From positions 51,423 to 115,422 of the forward strand of contig DAOSOK010000014.1 of NCBI GenBank assembly GCA_035373905.1: a stretch of 64,000 bases of DNA, given 5' to 3'. Under the pieces are notes generated by a model. The model did not search any database. It saw only the letters and a program-made list of their open reading frames with translations, and was not told where the DNA came from. A program made the position numbers and the translations under genes. The first letter of the stretch is position 1; every line of letters starts with the position of its first letter. This DNA comes from Candidatus Ozemobacteraceae bacterium (lineage in GTDB: Bacteria; Muiribacteriota; Ozemobacteria; Ozemobacterales; Ozemobacteraceae). This document shows, piece by piece, positions 42,309-50,474 of the stretch.

Positions 42309-43073
42309 TCAGGCGGACTGCCAGCGTTTCAGGAAAAGTTCGCGAGCCAGCGTGATGTAGGCGCGTTCCTGAACGAAAATTTCGAGTGTGATGGTTCCGT
42401 CGTAGACTTTTTTCAGACCGGGAACGAAGGTATCCCAGTCGATGCGGCCGGTTCCGGGAGGCAGGTGCTGGTCCTTGCTTCCGTCGTTGTCGTGAAGATG
42501 CACATGGACGAGGCGGTTCGCAAAGGCCTGGGCGAATTCGAGGGGGTTGCGCCGGTTCAGGTTGAAATGGCCGACGTCGAGATGGAACCCGAGGTCGGGA
42601 TGATCGTTCATGAGTTTTTCGAGATTTTCGCGCGTTTCGTGGGGAGAGCCGACCGGCTCGTACATCAATCCCACGCCGAACTCCCGTGCCGCCGCCTCGA
42701 CCTCGTGCAGCGACTCGCTCTGCCAGGCGAGTCCTTCCTCGGCCGTGAACATCGATGTCGGCCAACTCGCATGGATCGTCACCCAGGGCATGCCGATCCG
42801 GCCGAACACCTCGAGGTAGGTCCTGGCGGTGTCGATGGCGGCCCTCCGCATTTCGCGCATGGCCGAGCCGATCGGCAGATACCAGGCAAGATGACCGACA
42901 CACCCGAGCCCGTGTGCATCCAGGGCCGAACGCACGGTGGCCGCGTCGACGCGCTCGGCTGTGCCCTTGTCCGGTTCCAAAAAGAGGTCGACGAAATCGA
43001 AGCCGGCCGACGCGATCCATTCTATTTCTTCGACGATATCACGCCTCGGATGCGTGGGATACCCGAGTTTCAT
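42309..43073 (-). CDS. Sugar phosphate isomerase/epimerase-like TIM-barrel protein
   Basis: A 254-residue protein of the AP endonuclease 2/xylose isomerase-like superfamily. The barrel strands are seen in MKLGYPTHP, VDLFLEPDK, GHLAWYLPIG, VTIHASWP and HVHLHDNDG, and metal-binding residues are expected in YEPVG, HLDVGHFN, HVHLHD and TLEIFV. Substrates range from sugars to inositols and abasic DNA; none can be assigned. It ends the minus-strand run that begins with the GNAT gene, and its start follows the sirtuin stop by one base, so it may be co-transcribed. It is cytoplasmic. Confidence 0.78.
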   Translation of the reverse strand: MKLGYPTHPRRDIVEEIEWIASAGFDFVDLFLEPDKGTAERVDAATVRSALDAHGLGCVGHLAWYLPIGSAMREMRRAAIDTARTYLEVFGRIGMPWVTIHASWPTSMFTAEEGLAWQSESLHEVEAAAREFGVGLMYEPVGSPHETRENLEKLMNDHPDLGFHLDVGHFNLNRRNPLEFAQAFANRLVHVHLHDNDGSKDQHLPPGTGRIDWDTFVPGLKKVYDGTITLEIFVQERAYITLARELFLKRWQSA

Positions 43074-43074
43074 G

Positions 43075-43794
43075 TCAGTCAGCTCCCGTTCTCAGAAGTT
43101 TGTCGACCCACGCCGGCACGACCTCGGTCGCGGGGCCGTACGTCGCGTCGGCGAACCGCGAAGCGCCGACCGACGGCTCGAGGTTCAGCTCGATCGTGCG
43201 CGTGCCGCCGTTCGAACGGGCGCGTTCGACAAAGCCGGCCGCCGGGTAGACGTTTCCCGACGTGCCGATCGCCGCGAACAGGTCGCAACGATCTATAGCA
43301 TCAAATATCTCATCCAAGCGAAGCGGAGTTTCGCCGAACCAGACAATGTGCGGCCGCACCCCGCCCTTTCCGGCGCAGTGCGGACAGGCCGTCTCTGGCG
43401 AGATCTCGCCGGTCTCTTTCCATATGCGCCCGCACCGCTCGCACCGCACCTTGAGAAGTTCTCCGTGCATGTGGATCAGTCGGGTCGAACCGGCTCGCTC
43501 GTGCAGGTCGTCGATGTTCTGCGTCACGACGAGCAACCGGTCGCCCAACTCCCGCTCGAGTCTGGCAAGCGCATGATGGGCGGCGTTCGGCTGCACGGAA
43601 CTCAACTGCATGCGCTGCTCGTTGTAGAACCGGTGAACCTTGACGGGGTTGCGCAGATACCCTTCGGGCGTCGCCACGTCTTCGATCCGGTACCGTTCCC
43701 AGACGCCGCCGGCGTCGCGGAAGGTGTCGAGGCCCGATTCTTTCGAGATGCCGGCCCCGGTGAGAACAACGATCCGGTGTGTACGTTCGATCAT
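43075..43794 (-). CDS. cobB: Sir2-family NAD-dependent protein deacylase (CobB-like)
   Basis: A 239-residue sirtuin. NAD-binding GAGISKESGLDTFRDAGG, TQNIDDLHERAGS, catalytic His110 (HMHGE), and a four-Cys zinc site (Cys118, 121, 137, 140) are intact. In class III sirtuins, Tyr and Arg three residues apart recognise acidic acyl groups; here the segment is YNEQRMQ, so Tyr57 is kept but Gln60 stands at the Arg position, with Arg61 next to it. The acyl preference may therefore differ. It lies ten bases downstream of the LuxC-PaaK fusion, suggesting a shared message with acyl-CoA metabolism. Confidence 0.92.
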   Translation of the reverse strand: MIERTHRIVVLTGAGISKESGLDTFRDAGGVWERYRIEDVATPEGYLRNPVKVHRFYNEQRMQLSSVQPNAAHHALARLERELGDRLLVVTQNIDDLHERAGSTRLIHMHGELLKVRCERCGRIWKETGEISPETACPHCAGKGGVRPHIVWFGETPLRLDEIFDAIDRCDLFAAIGTSGNVYPAAGFVERARSNGGTRTIELNLEPSVGASRFADATYGPATEVVPAWVDKLLRTGAD

Positions 43795-43803
43795 GAAGGT
43801 ACG

Positions 43804-46410
43804 TCATCCCTGTCGCTCGTCGATGACGGTTTTGATTTTGCCGGTGCGGATGCTTCGAGGCAGTCCGCCCGGCGGCAACCACTCGATCTCGACGTTCAGC
43901 CAGCCGTCTTTGATGGCCTTGGCAAGCTTGTAGGAGCCATGCCCGAGGCCATCGAGAACCTGAGCGTCGGGAAGCGGCCGCCCGGCTTCCAGGCGAAGCA
44001 CCAGCAAATCGCGGCTGTTCCTCGTACGGGCGACGATCTGGAAGTTCTGGCTCACCGCAAGGGTCGCTAGGCCGGCGGCAACGTCGCCGGGAAGCAGGTT
44101 GATACCGCCGATCACGAGCAGATCGTCGCATCGCCCCAGCAGTTCGAAGGTCCTGCCGGAGAAGCCGCAGGCGCACTCGTCCATCTCGACCCAGCGTCCG
44201 AGGTCGCCCGTCTTGTATCGCACAACCGGCATCAGCAGACGAGTCAGGTTGGTCGAGACGATCTCGCCCGGCTCGCCGTCGCTTCGCACGGCGCCGGTTT
44301 CCGGATTGACGATCTCGACGAACTGGTATCCCTCCAGTACATGGTGCAGGGAGCCCCCGAGATGCATGCACTGGTAGCCGATCGGGCCGGTGTCTACGCA
44401 GGCATACCCCGCGGAACGAACGAACTCGCACCCGAGCGTGCGACGCAGGAACTCTACCGTCGGCGCCCGCAGATGTTCACCGCCGTAGAGAATTTTCCTG
44501 ATCCGCACGTTCGAACCGCTCCGCTCGACCTCCTCGGCCAGCTTGATGATCACGGACGGCAGGCCGACGAGCGCGTTGGCGTTGAACGCCTGCAGAAACT
44601 TGATCATCATGTCGAAACTGGTCGCGCCCCCGATCGGCATGTTCAGGCAACCGATGTTCTCGAGCGCCCGACCAGCGACGTTGAAGCTGGTCCAGAGGTT
44701 GCCGGCGAGAAAGATATTCCCGACGACGTCTTCGGGCTCGAGCCCCGCGGTGGAATAGATAAATCCCAATACATCAGTTGCTATTTTATATTCCTCGTTG
44801 GAATACAGCGCGAATTTCGGCTGGCCGGTCGTTCCGCCGGACGCGTAGACGTAGGCGTCGGCCATCGGCCCGGTCAGGATGTCGTTCGAGAGGGGCGGCG
44901 AGTGGCGGTAGAACGTGTCGCGATCCAGCAGAGGAAGCGCACGGAGGCGTTCCGCCGGCGACCGATGCTTTTTTTCCGCCGCGGTGACGAGGGGCCCGTA
45001 AAAGGGAGATCGGCGCAGGGCATCGAGAAGGTTGCTGATGATGCGCCCCGGCTCGTTCCGGTGTTCCCGGTCGATCCATTCGACGAGTTGGGAAAGCAGG
45101 AACGCACCTTCGTGCGGGGCGCCCGCCTTTCCCTCGCTCATGCCGCCGAACTCGGTGATGCGCTTGGCGCCGGCGGCCGGCAGTCGTTCCTCGAGTGTCT
45201 CCCGGCAGGCCGGGCCGACCGCGAGGCCGACGGTCTGGAGATACGCGCCGATCGGGCGGATTTCCTCCATCAGGCGGTCGACCGACGGTACGAGTTTGAA
45301 GAACAGCGTCCGGTTCAGGCAGGACACCTTGAACGCGGGGTCCTCCTCATAGACGAGCGTCCAGTCGAACGCATCTGGGCAGATCAGCTTCGCCCGCCCT
45401 TTCACTTCGGCCATCAGGGCCAGCTCGCGCACCTTGCGGATCTCGACCTTCTCGTCGAAACCGATCGGCCCGATCGGCAGTTCTTTCGAAACCCGTTGCA
45501 ATTCGGCGCTCAGCCGCTCCATCAGGACGAATACCGACTTTGGCGAGTCTCCGATGGTATAGACCAGGTGAGGCGACGAGCAGGCCTGCTGATCCCAGGC
45601 GCAGAGATCGAGCGCGAGGCCGCGCACGACCTCGTCCGGCAGACCGGCTTCAAGCGTTTCGGCGTCGGCGACGGCAAACGAGTAGCGGGGCCCGTTTTCG
45701 ATCAGTCTCGTTCCGCTGCCGATGCGCTTGCGCACCGAGGCAAGCGCATCGCGACCGCCCCAGAAGACGACCGTCAGATCGGCCGACAGAAGCGATCCTT
45801 CGACCGTTTCGTCTCCGCCTTTCCAGGATACGATTGCCTGGTTCGGCCAGACGAGGCCGTCTGGATCGCTTTCGCGCAGGCTTTGCATGAACAGGCGCGG
45901 GAACACGGGATCGACGTGCGACATCTTCAGGATGTTCGCGTTCTTCGTGAGAATGCCCGCCAGCAGGCTGTCGACAGCGCCCACGAAGACGTTTCCGGCG
46001 GCGAGATGGACCACGACGCCGCGGGGGATGGCCCGAAGATCGTATCCGAGGTCGTTCCGGGCAACCCAGCCATCCATGACGGCCAGTTCGCCGATCTCAC
46101 CGAACAAGCGAGCCTCGGTCGCATCGTGCCGGCACAGTTCGGCGACGACGTCGAGTCCTTTTTCGACCATCTCGGGGCTGAAGCCGATCAGGCCGGGAAG
46201 TTCCCTCTGAGCGGTCTTGCGAAGCGGGTGTTCCGGGTCCGCCCAGACGGCTGCCACACGGTCGAGAACCTCGATGACCTCGTGGATCGGGACCGAAGCT
46301 GCAGCCGAGGCGCGTTCCCGTCCGGCGGCGATCAACGAAGGGATCTTCTCCCCGTTCAGTGAAGCGTCGGCAACCTCGGCACCAAATATAGTCGTAGATA
46401 TCATATTCAT
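43804..46410 (-). CDS. Fusion of LuxC-type acyl-CoA reductase and PaaK-like acyl-adenylate enzyme
   Basis: An 868-residue two-domain enzyme. Residues 1 to about 450 match LuxC-type acyl-CoA reductases, with the reactive Cys277 in AWDQQACSSP and an NAD(P)-type segment VVVHLAAGNVFVGAVDSL. Residues about 460-868 match the PaaK/LuxE-type acyl-adenylate-forming family, with the nucleotide loop ASGGTTGQPK (523-532), YASGG upstream and VVRYKTGDLG. The fused enzyme could activate a fatty or aromatic acid and reduce the thioester to an aldehyde. It is downstream of LuxE and GNAT genes and upstream of the sirtuin gene; no luxA/B luciferase is present, so light production is not implied. Confidence 0.85.
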   Translation of the reverse strand: MNMISTTIFGAEVADASLNGEKIPSLIAAGRERASAAASVPIHEVIEVLDRVAAVWADPEHPLRKTAQRELPGLIGFSPEMVEKGLDVVAELCRHDATEARLFGEIGELAVMDGWVARNDLGYDLRAIPRGVVVHLAAGNVFVGAVDSLLAGILTKNANILKMSHVDPVFPRLFMQSLRESDPDGLVWPNQAIVSWKGGDETVEGSLLSADLTVVFWGGRDALASVRKRIGSGTRLIENGPRYSFAVADAETLEAGLPDEVVRGLALDLCAWDQQACSSPHLVYTIGDSPKSVFVLMERLSAELQRVSKELPIGPIGFDEKVEIRKVRELALMAEVKGRAKLICPDAFDWTLVYEEDPAFKVSCLNRTLFFKLVPSVDRLMEEIRPIGAYLQTVGLAVGPACRETLEERLPAAGAKRITEFGGMSEGKAGAPHEGAFLLSQLVEWIDREHRNEPGRIISNLLDALRRSPFYGPLVTAAEKKHRSPAERLRALPLLDRDTFYRHSPPLSNDILTGPMADAYVYASGGTTGQPKFALYSNEEYKIATDVLGFIYSTAGLEPEDVVGNIFLAGNLWTSFNVAGRALENIGCLNMPIGGATSFDMMIKFLQAFNANALVGLPSVIIKLAEEVERSGSNVRIRKILYGGEHLRAPTVEFLRRTLGCEFVRSAGYACVDTGPIGYQCMHLGGSLHHVLEGYQFVEIVNPETGAVRSDGEPGEIVSTNLTRLLMPVVRYKTGDLGRWVEMDECACGFSGRTFELLGRCDDLLVIGGINLLPGDVAAGLATLAVSQNFQIVARTRNSRDLLVLRLEAGRPLPDAQVLDGLGHGSYKLAKAIKDGWLNVEIEWLPPGGLPRSIRTGKIKTVIDERQG

Positions 46411-46414
46411 CGAC

Positions 46415-47542
46415 TCACTGTTTCAGAAGATCGAGTGCGGAGATGGCGCATCCCTTGTGTTTCGCCACGCCCGCGCGGCCGAGGATTTCCAGCGTTTTTC
46501 CGGAGCGGCCGCAGGGGCAGCCGCCGGCCAGGCGAGCCCGGTCCGTCGTCAGAAGCGAGATCGAGGGATAGCTCGAAAGATACGGCGTCATCAGATGCAG
46601 CAGGCCAGGCTCTCCGTCGGGAAGCGGCTTCAGCGTTTCCGGATCGACGACCTGCGCCCGGGCGAACACCGGGACATGCAGGCGGCCGCACTCGCAGTCG
46701 ACGTAAGGAATGCCGTGCTCGACCATGCCGAAACTGTCGCGAATGTTCCGCTCGGGCATTCCGAGAATCGCCGACACGCGTTTTTTGAACAGGTCTTTCG
46801 TCACTTCGCGGTCTTTGTGAATCTTCCAGCCGCCGCCGGTGATGACGAACGCGCGCTCGCCGAGCGTCAGCCGCTTGCCGCGCGATTCGAGTTCGTCGCA
46901 GACCTGCCAGAGGTAGGCGGGAAACCCGAGAATGCGAACCGGCCGGCCGCGTCCGGCGAACGTCAGAAGTCGACGCACCGTCATGCCGAGATCGAACTCG
47001 AACGCTCCGGTCGCCTCGCTCCAGCGGATCGCGTAGAACACCGATCCGCGCCGCGTGAGACCGGTCAGGATCTTGTCGGAAAACGCCGTTCCCACGTTCT
47101 TTGCGATGCGCGGGTCGTAGGTGAAGCAGAGATAATCCGCGGTTTCTTCCCTGTTCACGAGGCCGAGCGAACCGAAGATGGCATCGACGACGCGCAGAAT
47201 CCGGTCGTAGGAGCGTTTGTCGAGCACGATCGCGCTGCGCTGGCCGCCGGTTCCCGAGGAGGTCAGCTCGATCTTTATTTTCGAATCGGGAATCGAGATC
47301 AGCCGGTGTTCCTTGAAGATCGTCACAAGCAACGGCGGAATATCCTCTGGAACGGGCGACGCGTCTTCCGTCAGTCCTTTCGCCTGGAGAAATCCGGCGA
47401 ATTCGGGGCATCTCGCTCGGTGCCAGGCGAGCGTTTCACGCATGGCATCGACGAACAGCGCATCGGTTGCACGACAGTGGGCAAACGCATCGGAAAGATC
47501 GAACAGCCTGCCACAGGCCTCAAACGGTGGTTTCTCAGCCAA
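46415..47542 (-). CDS. LuxE-type acyl-protein synthetase
   Basis: A 375-residue member of the LuxE acyl-adenylate family. The start is TTG 47542: GAGGAG lies eight bases upstream and the gene overlaps the GNAT stop by 8 bases; a longer frame from 47590 is open but without good support. The nucleotide motif LTSSGTGGQRSAIV, FGMVEHGIPYVDCECGRLH and TTDRARLAGGCPCGRSG are visible. LuxE passes an activated acyl group to its own Cys and then to LuxC; here the LuxC partner, itself fused to a PaaK domain, is encoded four bases downstream. Together they suggest an acid-to-aldehyde pathway. Confidence 0.82.
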   Translation of the reverse strand: MAEKPPFEACGRLFDLSDAFAHCRATDALFVDAMRETLAWHRARCPEFAGFLQAKGLTEDASPVPEDIPPLLVTIFKEHRLISIPDSKIKIELTSSGTGGQRSAIVLDKRSYDRILRVVDAIFGSLGLVNREETADYLCFTYDPRIAKNVGTAFSDKILTGLTRRGSVFYAIRWSEATGAFEFDLGMTVRRLLTFAGRGRPVRILGFPAYLWQVCDELESRGKRLTLGERAFVITGGGWKIHKDREVTKDLFKKRVSAILGMPERNIRDSFGMVEHGIPYVDCECGRLHVPVFARAQVVDPETLKPLPDGEPGLLHLMTPYLSSYPSISLLTTDRARLAGGCPCGRSGKTLEILGRAGVAKHKGCAISALDLLKQ

Positions 47543-48725
47543 GTCGCCACTCCTCGTCGAAATCGGGCTGGCAGCGCACCAGCATTTCATACCAGCATTT
47601 CATGAACGCGTCGAGAAATCGCCGATTCGTATCGACCAGGTGGAGGTCCATAAAGTCGAGACTCTCGAACGATCGCGAAAAGACGATGTAATCCTCACGG
47701 CAGCCGTCATCGGCCATGCGCATCGCAGGGAAATACGCGCAGGGCAGAAACTTGGCGTCGATCGCGTTGCGCTGATACTCGGGGTTGAACGCGCTGACGA
47801 GCATCTCGATGTATCGCATGCCGAACTGAGCCGCCGCTTCGCAGAACCACATGATGACGCGGCGCCGATCCTCGTTCCGGATGCGGTACGCCACGATCGT
47901 GCCGTTCCCGTCGGTCTCGTTGAAATCGACGAAGATTTCGGCGTGCTTGTCTTCGGAGACGAACAGCAGGTTCGGCGTGATGAACGGGAAAAAGACCTTG
48001 TCCATCATGTCGTGGTCCTGGTAGAGGTCGAAAAGCTGGAGGATACGCTTCTCGTCGCGCTCGACGCAAAACCGGATCTGGTCGCCCATGCGCCGCGGAT
48101 CGGCTTTGTCAAGTTCGATGATTTCGGGCTCTTCAGTGATTCCGAGCACGTCCATCGCGATACGGTAGAACTCGACGACCTCGGGAATCAGCTTCGGGTA
48201 AGGACGGCGAAGGGCGAGCGAGTTTTTCCGGAAGAAGACCTCGAGACCATGCGTCTCGAACGACTCGACCTTCCTGACGTTCGGGAAAATGCCCATCGGA
48301 TTGAAATCGAGATGTTCGAGGACGACCTGCGGGGCCACGCTGACCGTTCGGGTCGTCGCGTAGATCACGTCGCAGGTGCGGGTGCGGACGGTCAGCCTCG
48401 CGATGCCCTGCTGGACCATGAACCGCATGACGTCCTGGCCGCGGAACTCGCCGAGAACGACGGCGGCATAACACTTGCCGAACTTGTTGACGGGGTCGAT
48501 CGCGAAGATGACTGAGCCGATGATCCGCCCCTCGCATGTGGCGATCGTCCAGAAATAGTTCGGATCGTCGGCCTTCTTCGCGATCAGTTCGGGTTCCTGG
48601 ACTTCCCGCAGCGTATACTTGCCTTTGTATACTTTATGATATAGTTGGATGATTCCTTCGGCATCCGCCGGGGTGGCCGACTTGAACTCGACGATCCTGC
48701 CATCCTGCAATGATATCTGCTGCAT
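47535..48725 (-). CDS. GNAT-family acyltransferase-like protein
   Basis: A 396-residue protein with an N-terminal GNAT domain (about residues 10-160: IVEFKSATPADAEGIIQLYH, GRIIGSVIFAID, CYAAVVLGEFRGQDVMRFMV) and a C-terminal half that again shows GNAT-like strands (ETDGNGTIVAYRIRNEDRR, AFNPEYQRNAIDAKFLP). It may move an acyl or acetyl group and is the first gene of the acyl-reducing group. ATG 48725 is chosen (GGAAG five bases upstream); a TTG at 48773 would sit almost at the predicted transcription start, giving a leaderless message with 16 more residues. Confidence 0.72.
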   Translation of the reverse strand: MQQISLQDGRIVEFKSATPADAEGIIQLYHKVYKGKYTLREVQEPELIAKKADDPNYFWTIATCEGRIIGSVIFAIDPVNKFGKCYAAVVLGEFRGQDVMRFMVQQGIARLTVRTRTCDVIYATTRTVSVAPQVVLEHLDFNPMGIFPNVRKVESFETHGLEVFFRKNSLALRRPYPKLIPEVVEFYRIAMDVLGITEEPEIIELDKADPRRMGDQIRFCVERDEKRILQLFDLYQDHDMMDKVFFPFITPNLLFVSEDKHAEIFVDFNETDGNGTIVAYRIRNEDRRRVIMWFCEAAAQFGMRYIEMLVSAFNPEYQRNAIDAKFLPCAYFPAMRMADDGCREDYIVFSRSFESLDFMDLHLVDTNRRFLDAFMKCWYEMLVRCQPDFDEEWRLG

Positions 48726-48784
48726 TCGCTTCCGGATGTCCTCGCTTTGCGTAACGGCGTATGATCGCTGCAAATCTTCTCTTC

Positions 48785-48813
48785 AGTATAAATCTCCTGG
48801 TTCATCGAGTCAA
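48785..48813 (-). promoter_or_regulatory. Strong sigma-70-type promoter of the GNAT-LuxE-LuxC-sirtuin run
   Basis: On the minus strand, TTGACT (48808-48813), 17-base spacer, TATACT (48785-48790). Each box matches five of six consensus bases. Transcription would start near 48778. Confidence 0.75.
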
Positions 48814-48842
48814 TTTCTCACCCCGGTGGAGCTTTGTTCTTC

Positions 48843-48864
48843 AATCTGTCCTGAATCTGTCCTG
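48843..48864. repeat. Tandem 11-base direct repeat
   Basis: AATCTGTCCTG occurs twice without a gap (48843-48853, 48854-48864), and a degraded third unit follows. It lies in the 290-base region between the divergent GNAT and xerC genes, 30-60 bases from the minus-strand promoter. It could be a binding site or chance. A perfect palindrome AAAAATATTTTT is at 48921-48932. Confidence 0.5.
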
Positions 48865-48942
48865 GATCTGCGTCATCTGTGATATCCCCGTATTTTTCCC
48901 CCACCCTAGCGCATGCACGGAAAAATATTTTTACGGTGCCCC

Positions 48943-48972
48943 TTGTGGAACCCCGGTCGTGTTTGTTATGCT
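48943..48972 (+). promoter_or_regulatory. Candidate promoter of the xerC-hslVU-flagellar operon
   Basis: TTGTGG (48943-48948), 18-base spacer, TATGCT (48967-48972). Transcription near 48979 fits the TTG start of xerC at 49018. It is weaker than the others in this window. Confidence 0.4.
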
Positions 48973-49017
48973 TTTCCATCCCCGGTTCATACCCTCGCGA
49001 AAGAGGCGGAAACGTTC

Positions 49018-49929
49018 TTGCAGAGCCTGATTGATAGCTTTCTGGCCCACTGTGAAAAGGAGCGGTCGATGTCAGCGCACACGGTGCGCGCATACGCCGC
49101 CGATCTTCACCTCTTCCTCGATTGGATGCGTCGCATGGCGCCGCCGGCAGAGCCTGCCCGCGCCGAAAAACTCACCGCATCCGAGATCCGCTCGTTCTGG
49201 GCACAACGGCGACAGGCGGGTGTGTGCGGCAACAGCGTGAGGCGTGCACAATCGGCTCTCAGAGGCCTTTTTGCGTTTGCAATCCGCAGAGGAGTCATCC
49301 GCGAGAACCCCATGGACACGGTGGATCCGGCCCGCGGCGGCAGGCCGCTCCCCCGGATTCTTTCCGAGGAGGAAGCCGAACGGCTGATGACCTCGAACGA
49401 CTCGTCGCTGTCGGGGCTTCGGGACAGGGCTCTTCTCGAACTTCTCTACGGAAGCGGACTTCGGGCATCAGAAGTCGTTTCGCTCACGAGGCAGTCCCTC
49501 GATTGTCGGGCCGGGCTCCTGCGGGTGACGGGGAAAGGGTCGAAAGAGCGCATCGTTCCTCTCACGCCGGCCGCCATAAACGCCGTCGGCGAGTATCTCC
49601 GACGCCGGGATGCCGAACAGCCTGATGCACGGAACGAGCCGGCCCTTTTCCTGAATCTGCAGGGCACCCCCCTCCGGGTGCGCAGCGTTGCCCGCATTCT
49701 GGAAAAGCATATCCGGGCCATTGCTCTCGCGCGTCACATCAGCCCTCATGATCTTCGTCACTCGTTCGCGACGCATTTGCTGAACGGCGGCGCCGACCTC
49801 CGCGCCGTGCAGGATATGCTCGGCCATGCAAGCCTTTCCACGACGCAGATTTACACGCACCTAAGCCGCGACCGGCTCCAGAAGATTTACACAGCCACCC
49901 ATCCCCGCTCCGGAGGAGAAACGTCATGA
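49018..49929 (+). CDS. xerC: Tyrosine recombinase XerC-like
   Basis: A 303-residue tyrosine recombinase of the XerC/XerD size, which resolves chromosome dimers at dif. The N-terminal SAM-like core-binding domain (about residues 1-95) is followed by the catalytic domain with Arg149 (GSGLRASE), Lys173 (TGKGSKER), His244 and Arg247 (HDLRHSFATHLL), His270 (LGHASLSTTQIYTH) and Tyr279. The start is TTG 49018 (AGAGG about 11 bases upstream); a longer frame from 48913 would start before the predicted promoter. It heads a transcript with hslV (ATGA overlap), as the codV-clpQ-clpY order in Bacillus, so it is a housekeeping recombinase, not a mobile-element integrase. Confidence 0.92.
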   Translation: MQSLIDSFLAHCEKERSMSAHTVRAYAADLHLFLDWMRRMAPPAEPARAEKLTASEIRSFWAQRRQAGVCGNSVRRAQSALRGLFAFAIRRGVIRENPMDTVDPARGGRPLPRILSEEEAERLMTSNDSSLSGLRDRALLELLYGSGLRASEVVSLTRQSLDCRAGLLRVTGKGSKERIVPLTPAAINAVGEYLRRRDAEQPDARNEPALFLNLQGTPLRVRSVARILEKHIRAIALARHISPHDLRHSFATHLLNGGADLRAVQDMLGHASLSTTQIYTHLSRDRLQKIYTATHPRSGGETS

Positions 49930-50474
49930 TCGGGACCGACGGATTCAAGGCGACCACCATCCTGGCCGTCATCCGCGACGGCCGCCTCGCCATGGGGGCG
50001 GATGGCCAGGTCACGCACGGCGACCAGATCGTCAAGCACGGAGCCCGCAAGCTCCGCAGGCTTTCCGGCGACCGCGCCCTCGGCGGCTTTGCGGGGCACA
50101 CGGCCGACGCGCTGACCCTGTTCGAACGGTTCGAATCGAAACTCGAGGCGGTTCCCGGCAGCCTCAAGCGAGCCGCGGTCGACCTTGCGAAGGAGTGGCG
50201 GACGGACCGTGCCCTGCGCCGGCTCGATGCGATGCTCCTGGTCGGGGACGCGGCACAGATCCTGCTTCTGTCAGGCCAGGGCGACGTCGTCGAGCCCGAC
50301 GAGCCGGTCGCGGCAATCGGCTCCGGTGCCCCGGCGGCGCTCGCGGCAGCCCGTGCCCTGCTCAGGCACACGACGCTCGGCGCGGCCGAGATCGTGAAAC
50401 ACGCGATGCAGATCGCTTCGGAACAGTGCATTTATACGAACGACAGAATCACCGTGGAGATACTCGCGCGATGA
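49926..50474 (+). CDS. hslV: ATP-dependent protease subunit HslV
   Basis: A 182-residue proteasome-like threonine protease subunit. The mature enzyme should start at Thr10 (ATTILAVIRDG), so residues 1-9 form a propeptide, slightly longer than the single Met of enterobacterial HslV and comparable to other phyla. GADGQVTHG, GGFAGHTADA, LAKEWRTD and YTNDRITVE are typical. It forms a dodecamer capped by HslU hexamers, encoded just downstream with an ATGA overlap. The start overlaps xerC by ATGA as well. Confidence 0.96.
   Translation: MIGTDGFKATTILAVIRDGRLAMGADGQVTHGDQIVKHGARKLRRLSGDRALGGFAGHTADALTLFERFESKLEAVPGSLKRAAVDLAKEWRTDRALRRLDAMLLVGDAAQILLLSGQGDVVEPDEPVAAIGSGAPAALAAARALLRHTTLGAAEIVKHAMQIASEQCIYTNDRITVEILAR

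Noticed and set aside
43804..47542. Bioluminescence (lux) operon
   Set aside because: LuxC and LuxE domains are present, but no luxA, luxB or luxD is in the window, and LuxC is fused to PaaK.
49018..49929. Integrase of a mobile element
   Set aside because: Size and motifs are XerC-like, it is the first gene of a conserved housekeeping order, and no att repeats or cargo genes are visible.
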